Translations under genes and position numbers: made by a program
Shown: in pieces, positions 1-8,100 of the stretch
Numbering within the stretch: position 1 is the stretch's first letter
Layout of the letters: every line of letters starts with the position of its first letter
Notes under the pieces: generated by a model
What the model saw: only the letters and a program-made list of their open reading frames with translations
Told to the model about the DNA's origin: nothing
Databases searched by the model: none
Assembly (NCBI GenBank): GCA_002722385.1
Contig: PBLR01000038.1
Coordinates: 1 to 22,254, forward strand
Source of the DNA: SAR116 cluster bacterium
GTDB taxonomy: Bacteria; Pseudomonadota; Alphaproteobacteria; Puniceispirillales; Puniceispirillaceae
Direction of reading: 5' to 3'
Length of the DNA: 22,254 bases

Positions 1-483
<483 letters not shown>

Positions 484-521
484 TTAAAGCTGCCCGTAGA
501 AAAGGGCTGCGGATAGAATTT

Positions 522-549
522 GCCCCCAAACCGAAACCGGCCTGAGGGC
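522..549 (-). promoter_or_regulatory. 12-bp hairpin in the tsf-pyrH spacer
   Basis: Read on the minus strand, 549-538 pairs with 533-522 over 12 consecutive base pairs around a GUUU tetraloop. Three of the pairs are G-U (545/526, 542/529, 541/530), so the helix is complete only in the tsf-pyrH transcript and not in plus-strand RNA. No U-run follows, so it does not look like a classic intrinsic terminator. It may protect an upstream mRNA 3' end, mark a processing site, or lower pyrH expression relative to tsf. The structure is seen in the sequence; the role is inferred. Confidence 0.5.
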
Positions 550-579
550 AATGTTGTTTTTCATCAAAAACAGGCTGTG

Positions 580-1500
580 TTAACCGCCAAGCTGGGCAGC
601 AACCTCAGCAGCGAAATCTGTTTCTTCTTTTTCCACACCTTCACCAAGGCTGAACTGGCCAAAGGCTGACATGGCGATGTCTGAACCAGCGTCTTTTGCT
701 GCTTTTTCAACAACCGCCTTTACCTTGCTTTCGCCGTCAATCACAAAGGTCTGCTCAAGCAGCACGACTTCTTCGTAATATTTGCGCATCCGCCCTTCAA
801 CCATCTTCTCAGCAATTTCCTGAGGCTTGCCAGAGGCTTTGGCCTGTTCAATCAGAACGTCACGTTCACGCTGAACCATTGCCGGGTCCAGATCATCAAC
901 AGACAAAGAGGCTGGAGATGTCGCCGCGATATGCATGGCAAGTTGTTTGCCAAGAGCTGTCAGCGCCGCTTCATCCGCAGATGAAGACAGGCCAACCAAA
1001 ACACCGATACGGCCCAGACCATCTGCCACAGCATTATGCATGTAAGGTACAACAAGACCGGCATCCACAGAGACTTTGACCATCCGGCGAAGTGTCATAT
1101 TCTCGCCAATAGTGGCGATCTTCTGGGTCAGCTCTTCTTCAACAGTGCGGCCTGTACCTGGAAAGTCAGCAGCCTTCAGCGCGTCCAGATCATCTACCCC
1201 CAGGGCTAATTCTGACAGAGCTTTGGCAAAGCTCTGGAATTCATCATTGCGGGACACAAAATCTGTTTCTGAGTTCAGCTCAACCAACGCGCCGACCGTA
1301 CCGGCCACGCTGGCTGCAACCAGACCTTCTGAGGCCACACGGCCAGATTTCTTGGCCGCTGCGGCCAGACCCTTGGTCCGCAGCCAATCTACCGCGGCGT
1401 CCATATCGCCGTTGGTTTCATTCAGCGCCTTTTTGCAGTCCATCATGCCAGCGCCGGATTTCTCGCGAAGTTCTTTTACTTGTGCAGCAGTTACGCTCAT
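580..1500 (-). CDS. tsf: Translation elongation factor Ts
   Basis: EF-Ts is the cytosolic guanine nucleotide exchange factor that regenerates EF-Tu-GTP from EF-Tu-GDP. The 306-residue product is of normal length. Its N-terminal UBA-like domain (about residues 1-45) contains [16 protein letters not shown], and the core domain has the EF-Tu-contacting signature [12 protein letters not shown] (78-89), with TDF at 79-81. Both signatures are diagnostic. The ATG at 1498-1500 is preceded by a purine-rich stretch with AGGAAA a few bases upstream. The gene lies 99 nt downstream of rpsB in the standard rpsB-tsf order, and a hairpin in that spacer may set the S2 to EF-Ts ratio. Nothing unusual is seen in the protein. 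Confidence 0.97.
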   Translation of the reverse strand: MSVTAAQVKELREKSGAGMMDCKKALNETNGDMDAAVDWLRTKGLAAAAKKSGRVASEGLVAASVAGTVGALVELNSETDFVSRNDEFQSFAKALSELALGVDDLDALKAADFPGTGRTVEEELTQKIATIGENMTLRRMVKVSVDAGLVVPYMHNAVADGLGRIGVLVGLSSSADEAALTALGKQLAMHIAATSPASLSVDDLDPAMVQRERDVLIEQAKASGKPQEIAEKMVEGRMRKYYEEVVLLEQTFVIDGESKVKAVVEKAAKDAGSDIAMSAFGQFSLGEGVEKEETDFAAEVAAQLGG

Positions 1501-1535
1501 TTTCCTAATTCCTTATTAATCCAGAAGACAGAAGA

Positions 1536-1565
1536 GAAGGCCATCTCACGCAGATATGGCCGTTC
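1536..1565 (-). promoter_or_regulatory. Hairpin in the rpsB-tsf spacer (possible attenuator or processing site)
   Basis: On the minus strand GGCCAT (1561-1556) pairs with ATGGCC (1544-1539). The helix extends by GAA/TTC (1565-1563 with 1538-1536) past a single bulged C at 1562. The loop is 11 nt and can pair further internally (ATCT with AGAT, as an alternative). A pyrimidine-rich run (TTCTCTTCTGTCTTC) begins in the 3' arm and continues beyond it, so weak or conditional termination between rpsB and tsf is possible. Pairing is visible; function is inferred. Confidence 0.4.
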
Positions 1566-1599
1566 TCAACCTTGTTCACCTTGCGGGCGAAAGTAGCTG

Positions 1600-2448
1600 T
1601 TAGGCAGACGCCTGTTCAGATGCGCCTTCAGCAGCGGCGTCTTCGGCAGCTACTTCAGGGGTTGCCGCTGGCTGTTCAGCTTCAGCAGCAGCTTCAACAA
1701 CAGCTGGTTCCTGAGGAGCAACTTCAGCCGCGCCAACATCAGACCCGCTGGCCATCATTTCGGCCTGCAGCCCGTCCAGAACAGTCGCCTGAGCCAGCTC
1801 GCAATACAGCGTGATCGCGCGCATCGCGTCATCATTGCCCGGAATCGGGAAATCCACACCAGCCGGGCTGGCGTTACTGTCGATCACAGCAACCACAGGG
1901 ATATTCAGCTTGTTGGCTTCCAATACCGCGATATCTTCTTTGTTGGTGTCCAGAATGAACAGCATGTCTGGCAGACCGCCCATTTCCTTAATCCCGCCAA
2001 GGGTCAGCTCCAGCTTGTCCCGCTCGCGGGTCAGCTGCAGGATTTCTTTTTTGCCCAGCTGGTTCACCTCATCACTGGACAGACGGGCTTCCAGGTCACG
2101 CAGACGCTTAATGGACTGAGACACGGTTGCCCAGTTGGTCAGCATCCCGCCGAGCCATCTGTGATTCACATAATACTGACCACAAGCTTTTGCGGTTTCA
2201 GCGATTTTGTCTGACGCGGCCCGCTTGGTACCAACAAACAGAATCCGGCCGCCTTTTGCCGCGGTATCGCGCATAGCGGTCAGCGCCCGGCCAAGAAGTG
2301 GCACAGTCTGTTGCAGGTCAAGAATGTGAATGCCGTTACGCTCACCAAAAATGAACGGTTCCATTTTTGGGTTCCAGCGTCTGGTGTGATGTCCGAAATG
2401 AACCCCTGCTTCAAGCAGTTGGCGCATGGTAAAAGTGGGCGCAGCCAT
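1600..2448 (-). CDS. rpsB: 30S ribosomal protein S2 with acidic C-terminal tail
   Basis: S2 is a late-assembling protein of the 30S subunit that lies between head and body. The protein starts [20 protein letters not shown], with [10 protein letters not shown] (20-29), GTKRAASD (73-80) and [12 protein letters not shown] (95-106), all classic S2 motifs. Length is 282 residues against about 241 in E. coli. The surplus is a tail (about 231-282) rich in Ala, Glu, Pro and Gln with no Lys or Arg; the last basic residue is Arg210. The ATG at 2446-2448 follows GGAG with 7 nt spacing. A sigma70-like promoter and a structured leader of about 110 nt lie between it and the dnaE stop. In E. coli S2 represses its own operon through the leader, and the same may happen here. 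Confidence 0.97.
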   Translation of the reverse strand: MAAPTFTMRQLLEAGVHFGHHTRRWNPKMEPFIFGERNGIHILDLQQTVPLLGRALTAMRDTAAKGGRILFVGTKRAASDKIAETAKACGQYYVNHRWLGGMLTNWATVSQSIKRLRDLEARLSSDEVNQLGKKEILQLTRERDKLELTLGGIKEMGGLPDMLFILDTNKEDIAVLEANKLNIPVVAVIDSNASPAGVDFPIPGNDDAMRAITLYCELAQATVLDGLQAEMMASGSDVGAAEVAPQEPAVVEAAAEAEQPAATPEVAAEDAAAEGASEQASA

Positions 2449-2558
2449 TAGATAACTCCTTTTCCGGTTGAACCTCCATGAGAGTTGATAAAGAGATAAT
2501 CTCTCACCGGATGGTCTGAACAGAATTTGCTGAACAGGCCGCTCTCATGTGTGACGTT
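2449..2558 (-). promoter_or_regulatory. Structured 5' leader of rpsB, candidate S2 autoregulatory element
   Basis: This is the stretch between the predicted rpsB transcription start (near 2558) and the ATG. Minus-strand ATGAGAG (2548-2542) and TGAGAG (2506-2501) are both complementary to the single CTCTCA segment within 2484-2477. The two pairings therefore exclude each other. CCGGT (2510-2506) can also pair with ACCGG (2468-2464), just before the GGAG ribosome-binding site, and AGAGA/TCTCT can form a small local hairpin around 2490-2503. Such switching next to a ribosomal-protein start resembles known autogenous leaders, but I do not recognise a named family. Confidence 0.45.
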
Positions 2559-2564
2559 TGGGGC

Positions 2565-2593
2565 TTTATAGCCCAAGGCAGAGGAAAAAGCAA
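2565..2593 (-). promoter_or_regulatory. Sigma70-like promoter for rpsB-tsf
   Basis: On the minus strand TTGCTT (2593-2588) is followed after exactly 17 nt by TATAAA (2570-2565). Each hexamer is a good match to the housekeeping -35 and -10 consensus. The site lies immediately downstream of the dnaE stop and 117 nt before the rpsB start, so it would give a leader of about 110 nt. The -10 is embedded in a short inverted repeat (GGGCT ATAA AGCCC) that could fold in dnaE read-through RNA, but no U-run follows it. Confidence 0.6.
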
Positions 2594-2631
2594 GCTGAGA
2601 AGTGAGCCAGCAGATGGCAAAGGGGAAGAAA

Positions 2632-5600
2632 TCAGATATCCTGAATCCGGCTGATCCCTCTGATCGATTTCAGCTTTTCACGCAAAGCCCCGCTAAGCCG
2701 GAATTTATAGGCCAATGAAATTTCGACAAGCTCTGCACCTGTCTCGACAAAGAATTTCAGAGGCGCATGACCACCGCCATCTTCACGCAACACCGCCCTG
2801 ATGTCTCCCAGACAGCGGACATCATCAATCCACAAGCCAAGGCCTGTATGTTGTTGGGCAATTACATCTTCAAGAGGCTGCAGACGCACACCAAGCAACC
2901 GAACTGTGTCATTTTCAACCCGCGCATCTGCGGTCACCAACAGTGCGGCCTCGCTTTTCAGCACATCACGATGCTGTTGCAAGGTTTCTGAGAACAGCGT
3001 CACCTCAAACAGGCCGGCTTTGTCTGTCAGCTGCACAAACGCAAAACGGTTGCCTTTGCCTGATACACGTTCCTGAACTGAGGAGATCTGGCCAGCCAGG
3101 CGCAAACGGGCTGTGGCCTGTCCGGTCATCGCTTCTTCCAGCCGGTCAGAGCGGATAATCGACAGCCTGTCCAGATGCGCTTCATATTCATCCATGGGAT
3201 GAGAGGAGAGATACAGCCCCAGAGCTTCAAATTCCTGCCTCAGCTTGTCTGTCTGTGTCCAGTCAGCCCCTTCAGTAAACCGAAAAGCAGGCACAGCGTC
3301 AGGCGCATCCCCGCCAAACAGGCTGTTCTGATCTGATTCAGCCTCACGCCGGAAAAATTCTGCCTGAGACAAGAGCTGTTCTATCGCCTCAAAGGTCTGC
3401 CGCCGGTTGTTATGCACAGAGTCCAGAGCCCCGGATTTGACCAGATTTTCAAGCTGGCGCTTGTTACAGGCATCGCGCGGCATGCGTTTGGCCAGATCCA
3501 CAAGAGAGGTGAACGGCCCGTTCTGGTCACGCTCTATGGTCAGCTTGTCCATCGCGTCTGCGCCAACATTCCGCACCGCCCCAAGCGCGTAACGCAGTGC
3601 CAGTTTGTCATCCTCGCCCTGCTCTACGGTAAAGGCCGGGCTGGATTGATTCAGATCTGGTGGCAGAACCTCTATCTGTTTATAGCGGCAATCCTGTCTG
3701 AAAATGGCCAGCTTGTCTGTGTTGCCATAATCAAGGGTCATAGACGCGGCCATGAACTCAACCGGGAAGTTGGCTTTCAGCCAGGCGGTCTGATAACAGA
3801 CAAGAGCATAAGCAGCGGCATGTGATTTATTAAATCCATATCCCGCAAATGAGGCAATCTGGTCAAAAATATCAGACGCCAGCTGAGCATCAATGCCGTT
3901 CTGCCCAGAGCCTTTAACAAAAATGTCCCGCTGCTGGTCCATTTCTTCTTTGATTTTCTTGCCCATCGCGCGGCGCAGCAAATCCGCCCCGCCCAGCGTA
4001 TAGCCTGCCAGATCACGCGCGGCCTGCTGAACCTGTTCCTGGTAAATCATAATCCCGTAGGTTTCTGACAGGATGGGTTCCAGCAGGTCATGCATATACA
4101 CCACATCTTCGCGGCCATGTTTACGGCTGATATAGGTCGGGATATTTTCCATCGGCCCCGGACGGTACAAAGCAACCACCGCGATGATATCTTCAAACCG
4201 GTCAGGCTTCAGGCCGCGCAATACATCACGCATGCCACTTGATTCCAGCTGAAACACCCCGACCGTATCGCCGTTGGTCAGCATCTGGAAGGTTTTGGCG
4301 TCATCCAGCGGAATGCTGTTGATATCCAGATCAATGCCGCGCTGTTGAATCAGCGCCACCGCCTTGTCAATCACGGTGAGGGTTTTCAGCCCCAGAAAGT
4401 CAAATTTAACCAGCCCAACCTGTTCAACTGCCTTCATATTAAACTGTGTTACCGGCATATCAGAACGCGGATCACGATAGACAGGAACCAGTTCAGGCAG
4501 ATAGCGGTCAGCGATCACAAGGCCAGCGGCATGCGTTGAGGCATGACGGTACAGACCTTCAAGCTTAATCGCTGTTGAGATCAGATGAGCGACCTGTTCT
4601 TCTGTATCATGCAGGGCGCGCAATTCATCTTCTGAGGCGAGTGCCTGCTGGATGGTGGTTGGCTTGGCCGGATTGTTCGGCACCAGCTTGGCAATCCGGT
4701 CAACCTGACCATAAGGCATATCCAGAACCCGGCCCACATCACGTAAGGCCGCACGCGCCTGAAGCGTTCCGAAGGTGATGATCTGGGCAACCCGGTCACG
4801 GCCGTATTTTTCCTGCACATAGCGGATGACTTCTTCACGCCGTTCCTGACAGAAATCGATATCGAAATCAGGCATGGACACACGTTCAGGATTCAAAAAC
4901 CGTTCAAACAACAAACCCCAGCGGATGGGATCAAGATCTGTGATCAGCAAGGCCCAGGCCACCACTGAACCCGCCCCGGACCCCCGGCCCGGGCCAACAG
5001 GTATGGATTTTTGTTTTGCCCAGCGGATAAAGTCAGACACGATCAGAAAATAGCCCGGAAAGCCCATATCAATGATGATATCCAGCTCTATTTTCAGCCT
5101 GTCTGTGTAGATTTTTTCTTGCTCCGGGCTGCCGTCAAAATAGCTGTTGGGCAAGGTTTTCAGCGCTTCAAGCCGATCTCGCAAACCGGCCTCAGCCAGC
5201 CGACGCAGCTGCGCCCTTTCGTCCTCAGCCTCAGTTGACGGCAAGATGGGCTGGCGCTGGCCGACAACAAAGGAACAGCGTTTGGCAATCAGCATGGTGT
5301 TCTGGACCGCTTCAGGCAGGTCAGCGAACAGCTGGATCATCTGTTCAGCGGTTTTAAAATAATGCTGAGGCGTTATACCTGACTCAGCCATACTGGCCAG
5401 ACGTTCAGAATTGGCGATACATTGCAGCACACGCTGCGGTACATGCATCTTTTCATTTTCAAAATGACAGTCATTTGTCGCCACCAGCGGCAGACCGGTC
5501 TTGTCTGCCAGCTCTAACAACATCTGTTCTGCTGCTGCTTCTTCAGGATGGCCATGGCGTTGCAGTTCAATAAAGGCCCGATCCCCAAACACAGAGCTCA

Positions 5601-6114
5601 GCCAGTCTGCCCGTCGCAGGGCTGTTTTCTGCTGGCCCTGAGCCGCAGGCAGGCCAAGAAAACCGTGCCGATACCCGCCGGACAGCACCAGCAGGCCGGT
5701 TTCATTCTGTGCCAACATTTCAGTTGAAATTTCTGGTTTCTGGGCCGGATCTGTTGCCAAAAGGGCTTGTGAGATCATATCGCTGAGGTGAACATAACCT
5801 GCCTCGGTCTGGGCCAGCAGAACCACCTCACCTGTGCCTTCAGCATCACGCAAAGTCACCACCGCGCCGATGATCGGCTGAACACCGGCTTTCATCATTT
5901 TCTGCGAAAATTCAAACGCGCCGAACAGATTAAAGCTGTCTGTGATGGCCACAGCAGGCTGGTGATCGGCTGCCGCCAGTTCAGCCAGGCTATTCAGACG
6001 CAACGTGCTTTCAGACAAAGAATAGGCAGAATGAACCCGCAGATGAACAAAGCCCGCATACCCAGCCGCGTGCCCGTGTGCAGCAGATGAGGCATGAGGG
6101 CTCAGCTCATTCAT
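2632..6114 (-). CDS. dnaE: DNA polymerase III alpha subunit (replicative polymerase)
   Basis: This is the catalytic subunit of the replicative polymerase. At 1160 residues it matches the usual DnaE1 length. The PHP domain starts at HLRVHSAYSLSES (24-36); the second His of the canonical HxH metal motif is Arg, as in E. coli, suggesting an inactive PHP site and reliance on a separate proofreading subunit. The palm carries GPGRGSGAGSVVAWAL (374-389) and PDFDIDF (415-421), whose Asp416 and Asp418 match the E. coli catalytic pair 401/403. The third aspartate is in VKFDFLGLKTLT. A helix-hairpin-helix-like segment (NKRQLENLVKSGALD) and an OB-fold near 960-1050 follow. The first 20 residues are Ala/His-rich and specific to this protein. 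The start overlaps the lolD stop by 4 nt (ATGA). It is DnaE1, not the error-prone DnaE2. Confidence 0.97.
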   Translation of the reverse strand: MNELSPHASSAAHGHAAGYAGFVHLRVHSAYSLSESTLRLNSLAELAAADHQPAVAITDSFNLFGAFEFSQKMMKAGVQPIIGAVVTLRDAEGTGEVVLLAQTEAGYVHLSDMISQALLATDPAQKPEISTEMLAQNETGLLVLSGGYRHGFLGLPAAQGQQKTALRRADWLSSVFGDRAFIELQRHGHPEEAAAEQMLLELADKTGLPLVATNDCHFENEKMHVPQRVLQCIANSERLASMAESGITPQHYFKTAEQMIQLFADLPEAVQNTMLIAKRCSFVVGQRQPILPSTEAEDERAQLRRLAEAGLRDRLEALKTLPNSYFDGSPEQEKIYTDRLKIELDIIIDMGFPGYFLIVSDFIRWAKQKSIPVGPGRGSGAGSVVAWALLITDLDPIRWGLLFERFLNPERVSMPDFDIDFCQERREEVIRYVQEKYGRDRVAQIITFGTLQARAALRDVGRVLDMPYGQVDRIAKLVPNNPAKPTTIQQALASEDELRALHDTEEQVAHLISTAIKLEGLYRHASTHAAGLVIADRYLPELVPVYRDPRSDMPVTQFNMKAVEQVGLVKFDFLGLKTLTVIDKAVALIQQRGIDLDINSIPLDDAKTFQMLTNGDTVGVFQLESSGMRDVLRGLKPDRFEDIIAVVALYRPGPMENIPTYISRKHGREDVVYMHDLLEPILSETYGIMIYQEQVQQAARDLAGYTLGGADLLRRAMGKKIKEEMDQQRDIFVKGSGQNGIDAQLASDIFDQIASFAGYGFNKSHAAAYALVCYQTAWLKANFPVEFMAASMTLDYGNTDKLAIFRQDCRYKQIEVLPPDLNQSSPAFTVEQGEDDKLALRYALGAVRNVGADAMDKLTIERDQNGPFTSLVDLAKRMPRDACNKRQLENLVKSGALDSVHNNRRQTFEAIEQLLSQAEFFRREAESDQNSLFGGDAPDAVPAFRFTEGADWTQTDKLRQEFEALGLYLSSHPMDEYEAHLDRLSIIRSDRLEEAMTGQATARLRLAGQISSVQERVSGKGNRFAFVQLTDKAGLFEVTLFSETLQQHRDVLKSEAALLVTADARVENDTVRLLGVRLQPLEDVIAQQHTGLGLWIDDVRCLGDIRAVLREDGGGHAPLKFFVETGAELVEISLAYKFRLSGALREKLKSIRGISRIQDI

Positions 6115-6806
6115 GGCCTGACCTTCTGGACAATATGACCATGTTCAAGTTCCAGGACTTCATCCATCATCGCGGCCAGCTTCTGGTTATGTGTAACGAT
6201 AAGGGCGGCTGTCTGTGTGCCATGAACAATTTTCTGTAATGCCTGAAACACCACCTCGCCCGTTTCCGGATCAAGGTTTCCTGTTGGCTCATCAGCAAGC
6301 AGAATATCAGGGGCATTCGCCACAGCCCGGGCAATAGCGACACGTTGCTGTTCCCCGCCGGAAAGCAGGCCAGGCCGGTGCGTGGCCCGATCTGACAGGC
6401 CAACCATACCAAGCAGAAGCTGGGCTCTTTTTTCAGCCTCTGTTTTGGCCAGACCATTGAGCATCTGCGGGATCATAATGTTTTCGGTGGCGTTAAATTC
6501 AGGAAACAGCCGGTGAAACTGAAACACCATACCGATATGCCGCCTGCGCAACTGAGTCCGCTTTCTTTCTGATAAGCTGCTGGCCTTTGTGCCCGCCACC
6601 CATATCTGGCCAGAGCCTGGCTGTTCCAGCAGCCCGGCCAAATTCAGCAAGGTGGTCTTGCCTGCCCCGGACGGGCCAACCAGAGCCGTGATCCGGCCTG
6701 CTTTCAGTTCCAGATTGACATCTGTCAGCACATCTATGCGCCGCCCTGCCTGGACATATCCATGGCTGACAGATTCAAGCTTCAGAATGGGATTGGCCTC
6801 ACTCAT
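6111..6806 (-). CDS. lolD: Lipoprotein-releasing ABC transporter ATP-binding protein LolD
   Basis: LolD is the ATPase of the Lol complex, which extracts outer-membrane lipoproteins from the inner membrane and passes them to LolA. The 231-residue product shows Walker A GPSGAGKT (44-51), a Q-loop Gln96, the signature [14 protein letters not shown] (148-161) and Walker [13 protein letters not shown] (168-179). The start [14 protein letters not shown] is preferred because GAGGTG lies about 8 nt upstream and the family begins here. A frame extension of 25 codons reaching into lolC has no such support. It overlaps the end of lolC by 8 nt and the start of dnaE by 4 nt. MacB-type ATPases are close relatives, but the adjacent LolC/E-type permease decides the call. 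Confidence 0.94.
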   Translation of the reverse strand: MSEANPILKLESVSHGYVQAGRRIDVLTDVNLELKAGRITALVGPSGAGKTTLLNLAGLLEQPGSGQIWVAGTKASSLSERKRTQLRRRHIGMVFQFHRLFPEFNATENIMIPQMLNGLAKTEAEKRAQLLLGMVGLSDRATHRPGLLSGGEQQRVAIARAVANAPDILLADEPTGNLDPETGEVVFQALQKIVHGTQTAALIVTHNQKLAAMMDEVLELEHGHIVQKVRP

Positions 6807-8049
6807 AGCGCAACACCTCAGCCGGAGAGATGCTGGCGGCGCGCCAGGCCGGATACAGGCTGGCCACAAAGCTGAGCACAAGGGCCATGCCCACCACGGC
6901 CATCACTTCTGATATATCCACCACTGCCGGTAATTTTGACAGATAGTAAATTTCAGCCGGAAACAGGCTGGTGTCTGCCAGCCATTCGATGAATTGTTTG
7001 ATGCTGTCAATATTCCAGCAGATGATGAGCCCGAGGCCCGTTCCGAACAAAGTGCCGATGCTGCCGATACTGGCGCCGGTAACAAGGAAGATCCGCATCA
7101 CAGAGGCCGAGCTGGCCCCCATTGAGCGCAACACCGCAATATCCGCATTTTTTGACCTGACCAGCATAATCATAGACGAGACAATGTTAAACGCAGCCAC
7201 CAGAATAATCAGGGTTAAAATCACAAACATCACATTGCGTTCCACCTGAAGCGCATTGATGAAGGTGCGGTTTTTTTCCTGCCAGTCAAACAGGCGGTAA
7301 GACTGGCCAAGCTGGGCCCGGACCGCAGCAGAAACGCGCTCTATCTGCAACGGGCTGCTGGAATACAGCTCTATCCCTGTTACCGCGTCAGGCAGGGCAA
7401 AAAAGAATTGAGCAGAGGATAGAGGCATAAAGATAAAGCTGCTGTCATATTCATGCATACCGACCTTGAACAGGCCGGCAATGGTATAAGACCGGCGGGT
7501 GGGCACAGAGCCAAAGGCGGTTGTGCGCCCTTTGGCAGAGAGCAGGCTGATTTTATCCCCTGGTTTCACCCCAAGACGGAAGGCCATGGTTTCACCGATC
7601 AGAAGCCCGCCCTGATCCCGAAATGCTGAGATCGCTTGCTGGGACAGGTTGTCCCAAAGCGGCTTCCGGGCAGCCAGATCAGACCAGATCACACCGCGCG
7701 CCACACCGCCCAGCGCATTCCGCGGAGAGGTAACCATAACCTGGCCCTGGACCTGCGGCGTGGCGGCAACAATGGTGGGGATTTCAGACAAGCGGAAGGA
7801 GACTTTATCGTAATCTTCTAAGGGCCGGCCATCTGAAGTGAACACGCCGATATGCCCGTTCAGGCCCAAAATCCGGTCAATCAGTTCTGCCCGGAACCCG
7901 TTCATCACGCTCATCACAATGATCAGGGTGGCCACGCCAAGGGTGATCCCCAAAAAAGAGAACCAGGCAATCACAGAAATAAAGCCTTCCGCCCGTCTGG
8001 CCCGCAGATAACGGAACGCCAGAAACCTTTCCACAGGCCTGATGATCAT
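6799..8049 (-). CDS. lolC: Lipoprotein-releasing permease LolC/LolE family
   Basis: This is the inner-membrane permease of the Lol lipoprotein export system. The 416 residues give the MacB/FtsX topology: one membrane segment near residues 24-48, a large periplasmic domain, then three segments near 272-298, 318-345 and 381-400. Family motifs include RYLRARRAEGFISVIAWFS (13-31), VMSVMNGFR (45-53) and the C-terminal [18 protein letters not shown]. Only one permease gene is present beside lolD, consistent with a single LolC/E-like (LolF-type) permease acting as a homodimer, though a second copy elsewhere cannot be excluded. The ATG is 52 nt downstream of proS, with a GGGGG element 6 nt upstream, and overlaps the stop of a 14-codon ORF. 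Confidence 0.93.
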   Translation of the reverse strand: MIIRPVERFLAFRYLRARRAEGFISVIAWFSFLGITLGVATLIIVMSVMNGFRAELIDRILGLNGHIGVFTSDGRPLEDYDKVSFRLSEIPTIVAATPQVQGQVMVTSPRNALGGVARGVIWSDLAARKPLWDNLSQQAISAFRDQGGLLIGETMAFRLGVKPGDKISLLSAKGRTTAFGSVPTRRSYTIAGLFKVGMHEYDSSFIFMPLSSAQFFFALPDAVTGIELYSSSPLQIERVSAAVRAQLGQSYRLFDWQEKNRTFINALQVERNVMFVILTLIILVAAFNIVSSMIMLVRSKNADIAVLRSMGASSASVMRIFLVTGASIGSIGTLFGTGLGLIICWNIDSIKQFIEWLADTSLFPAEIYYLSKLPAVVDISEVMAVVGMALVLSFVASLYPAWRAASISPAEVLRYE

Positions 8050-8090
8050 AAAGCGCCCCCGCCGGTTTGGTTTTGCATGTTTGTGTTCAT
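8046..8090 (-). CDS. Possible 14-residue leader peptide overlapping the lolC start
   Basis: A short ORF encoding MNTNMQNQTGGGAL fills most of the 51-nt proS-lolC gap. It has AAAGGGGGCGGC directly before its ATG, and its TGA overlaps the lolC ATG as ATGA. The arrangement would couple lolC translation to ribosomes finishing this peptide. An ORF this short can arise by chance, and the peptide resembles nothing I know. Confidence 0.25.
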   Translation of the reverse strand: MNTNMQNQTGGGAL

Positions 8091-8100
8091 GCCGCCCCCT

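Noticed and set aside
2560..2578. GGGCT-ATAA-AGCCC inverted repeat as a dnaE terminator
   Set aside because: No U-run follows, the stem is short, and the element coincides with a well-placed -10 for rpsB.
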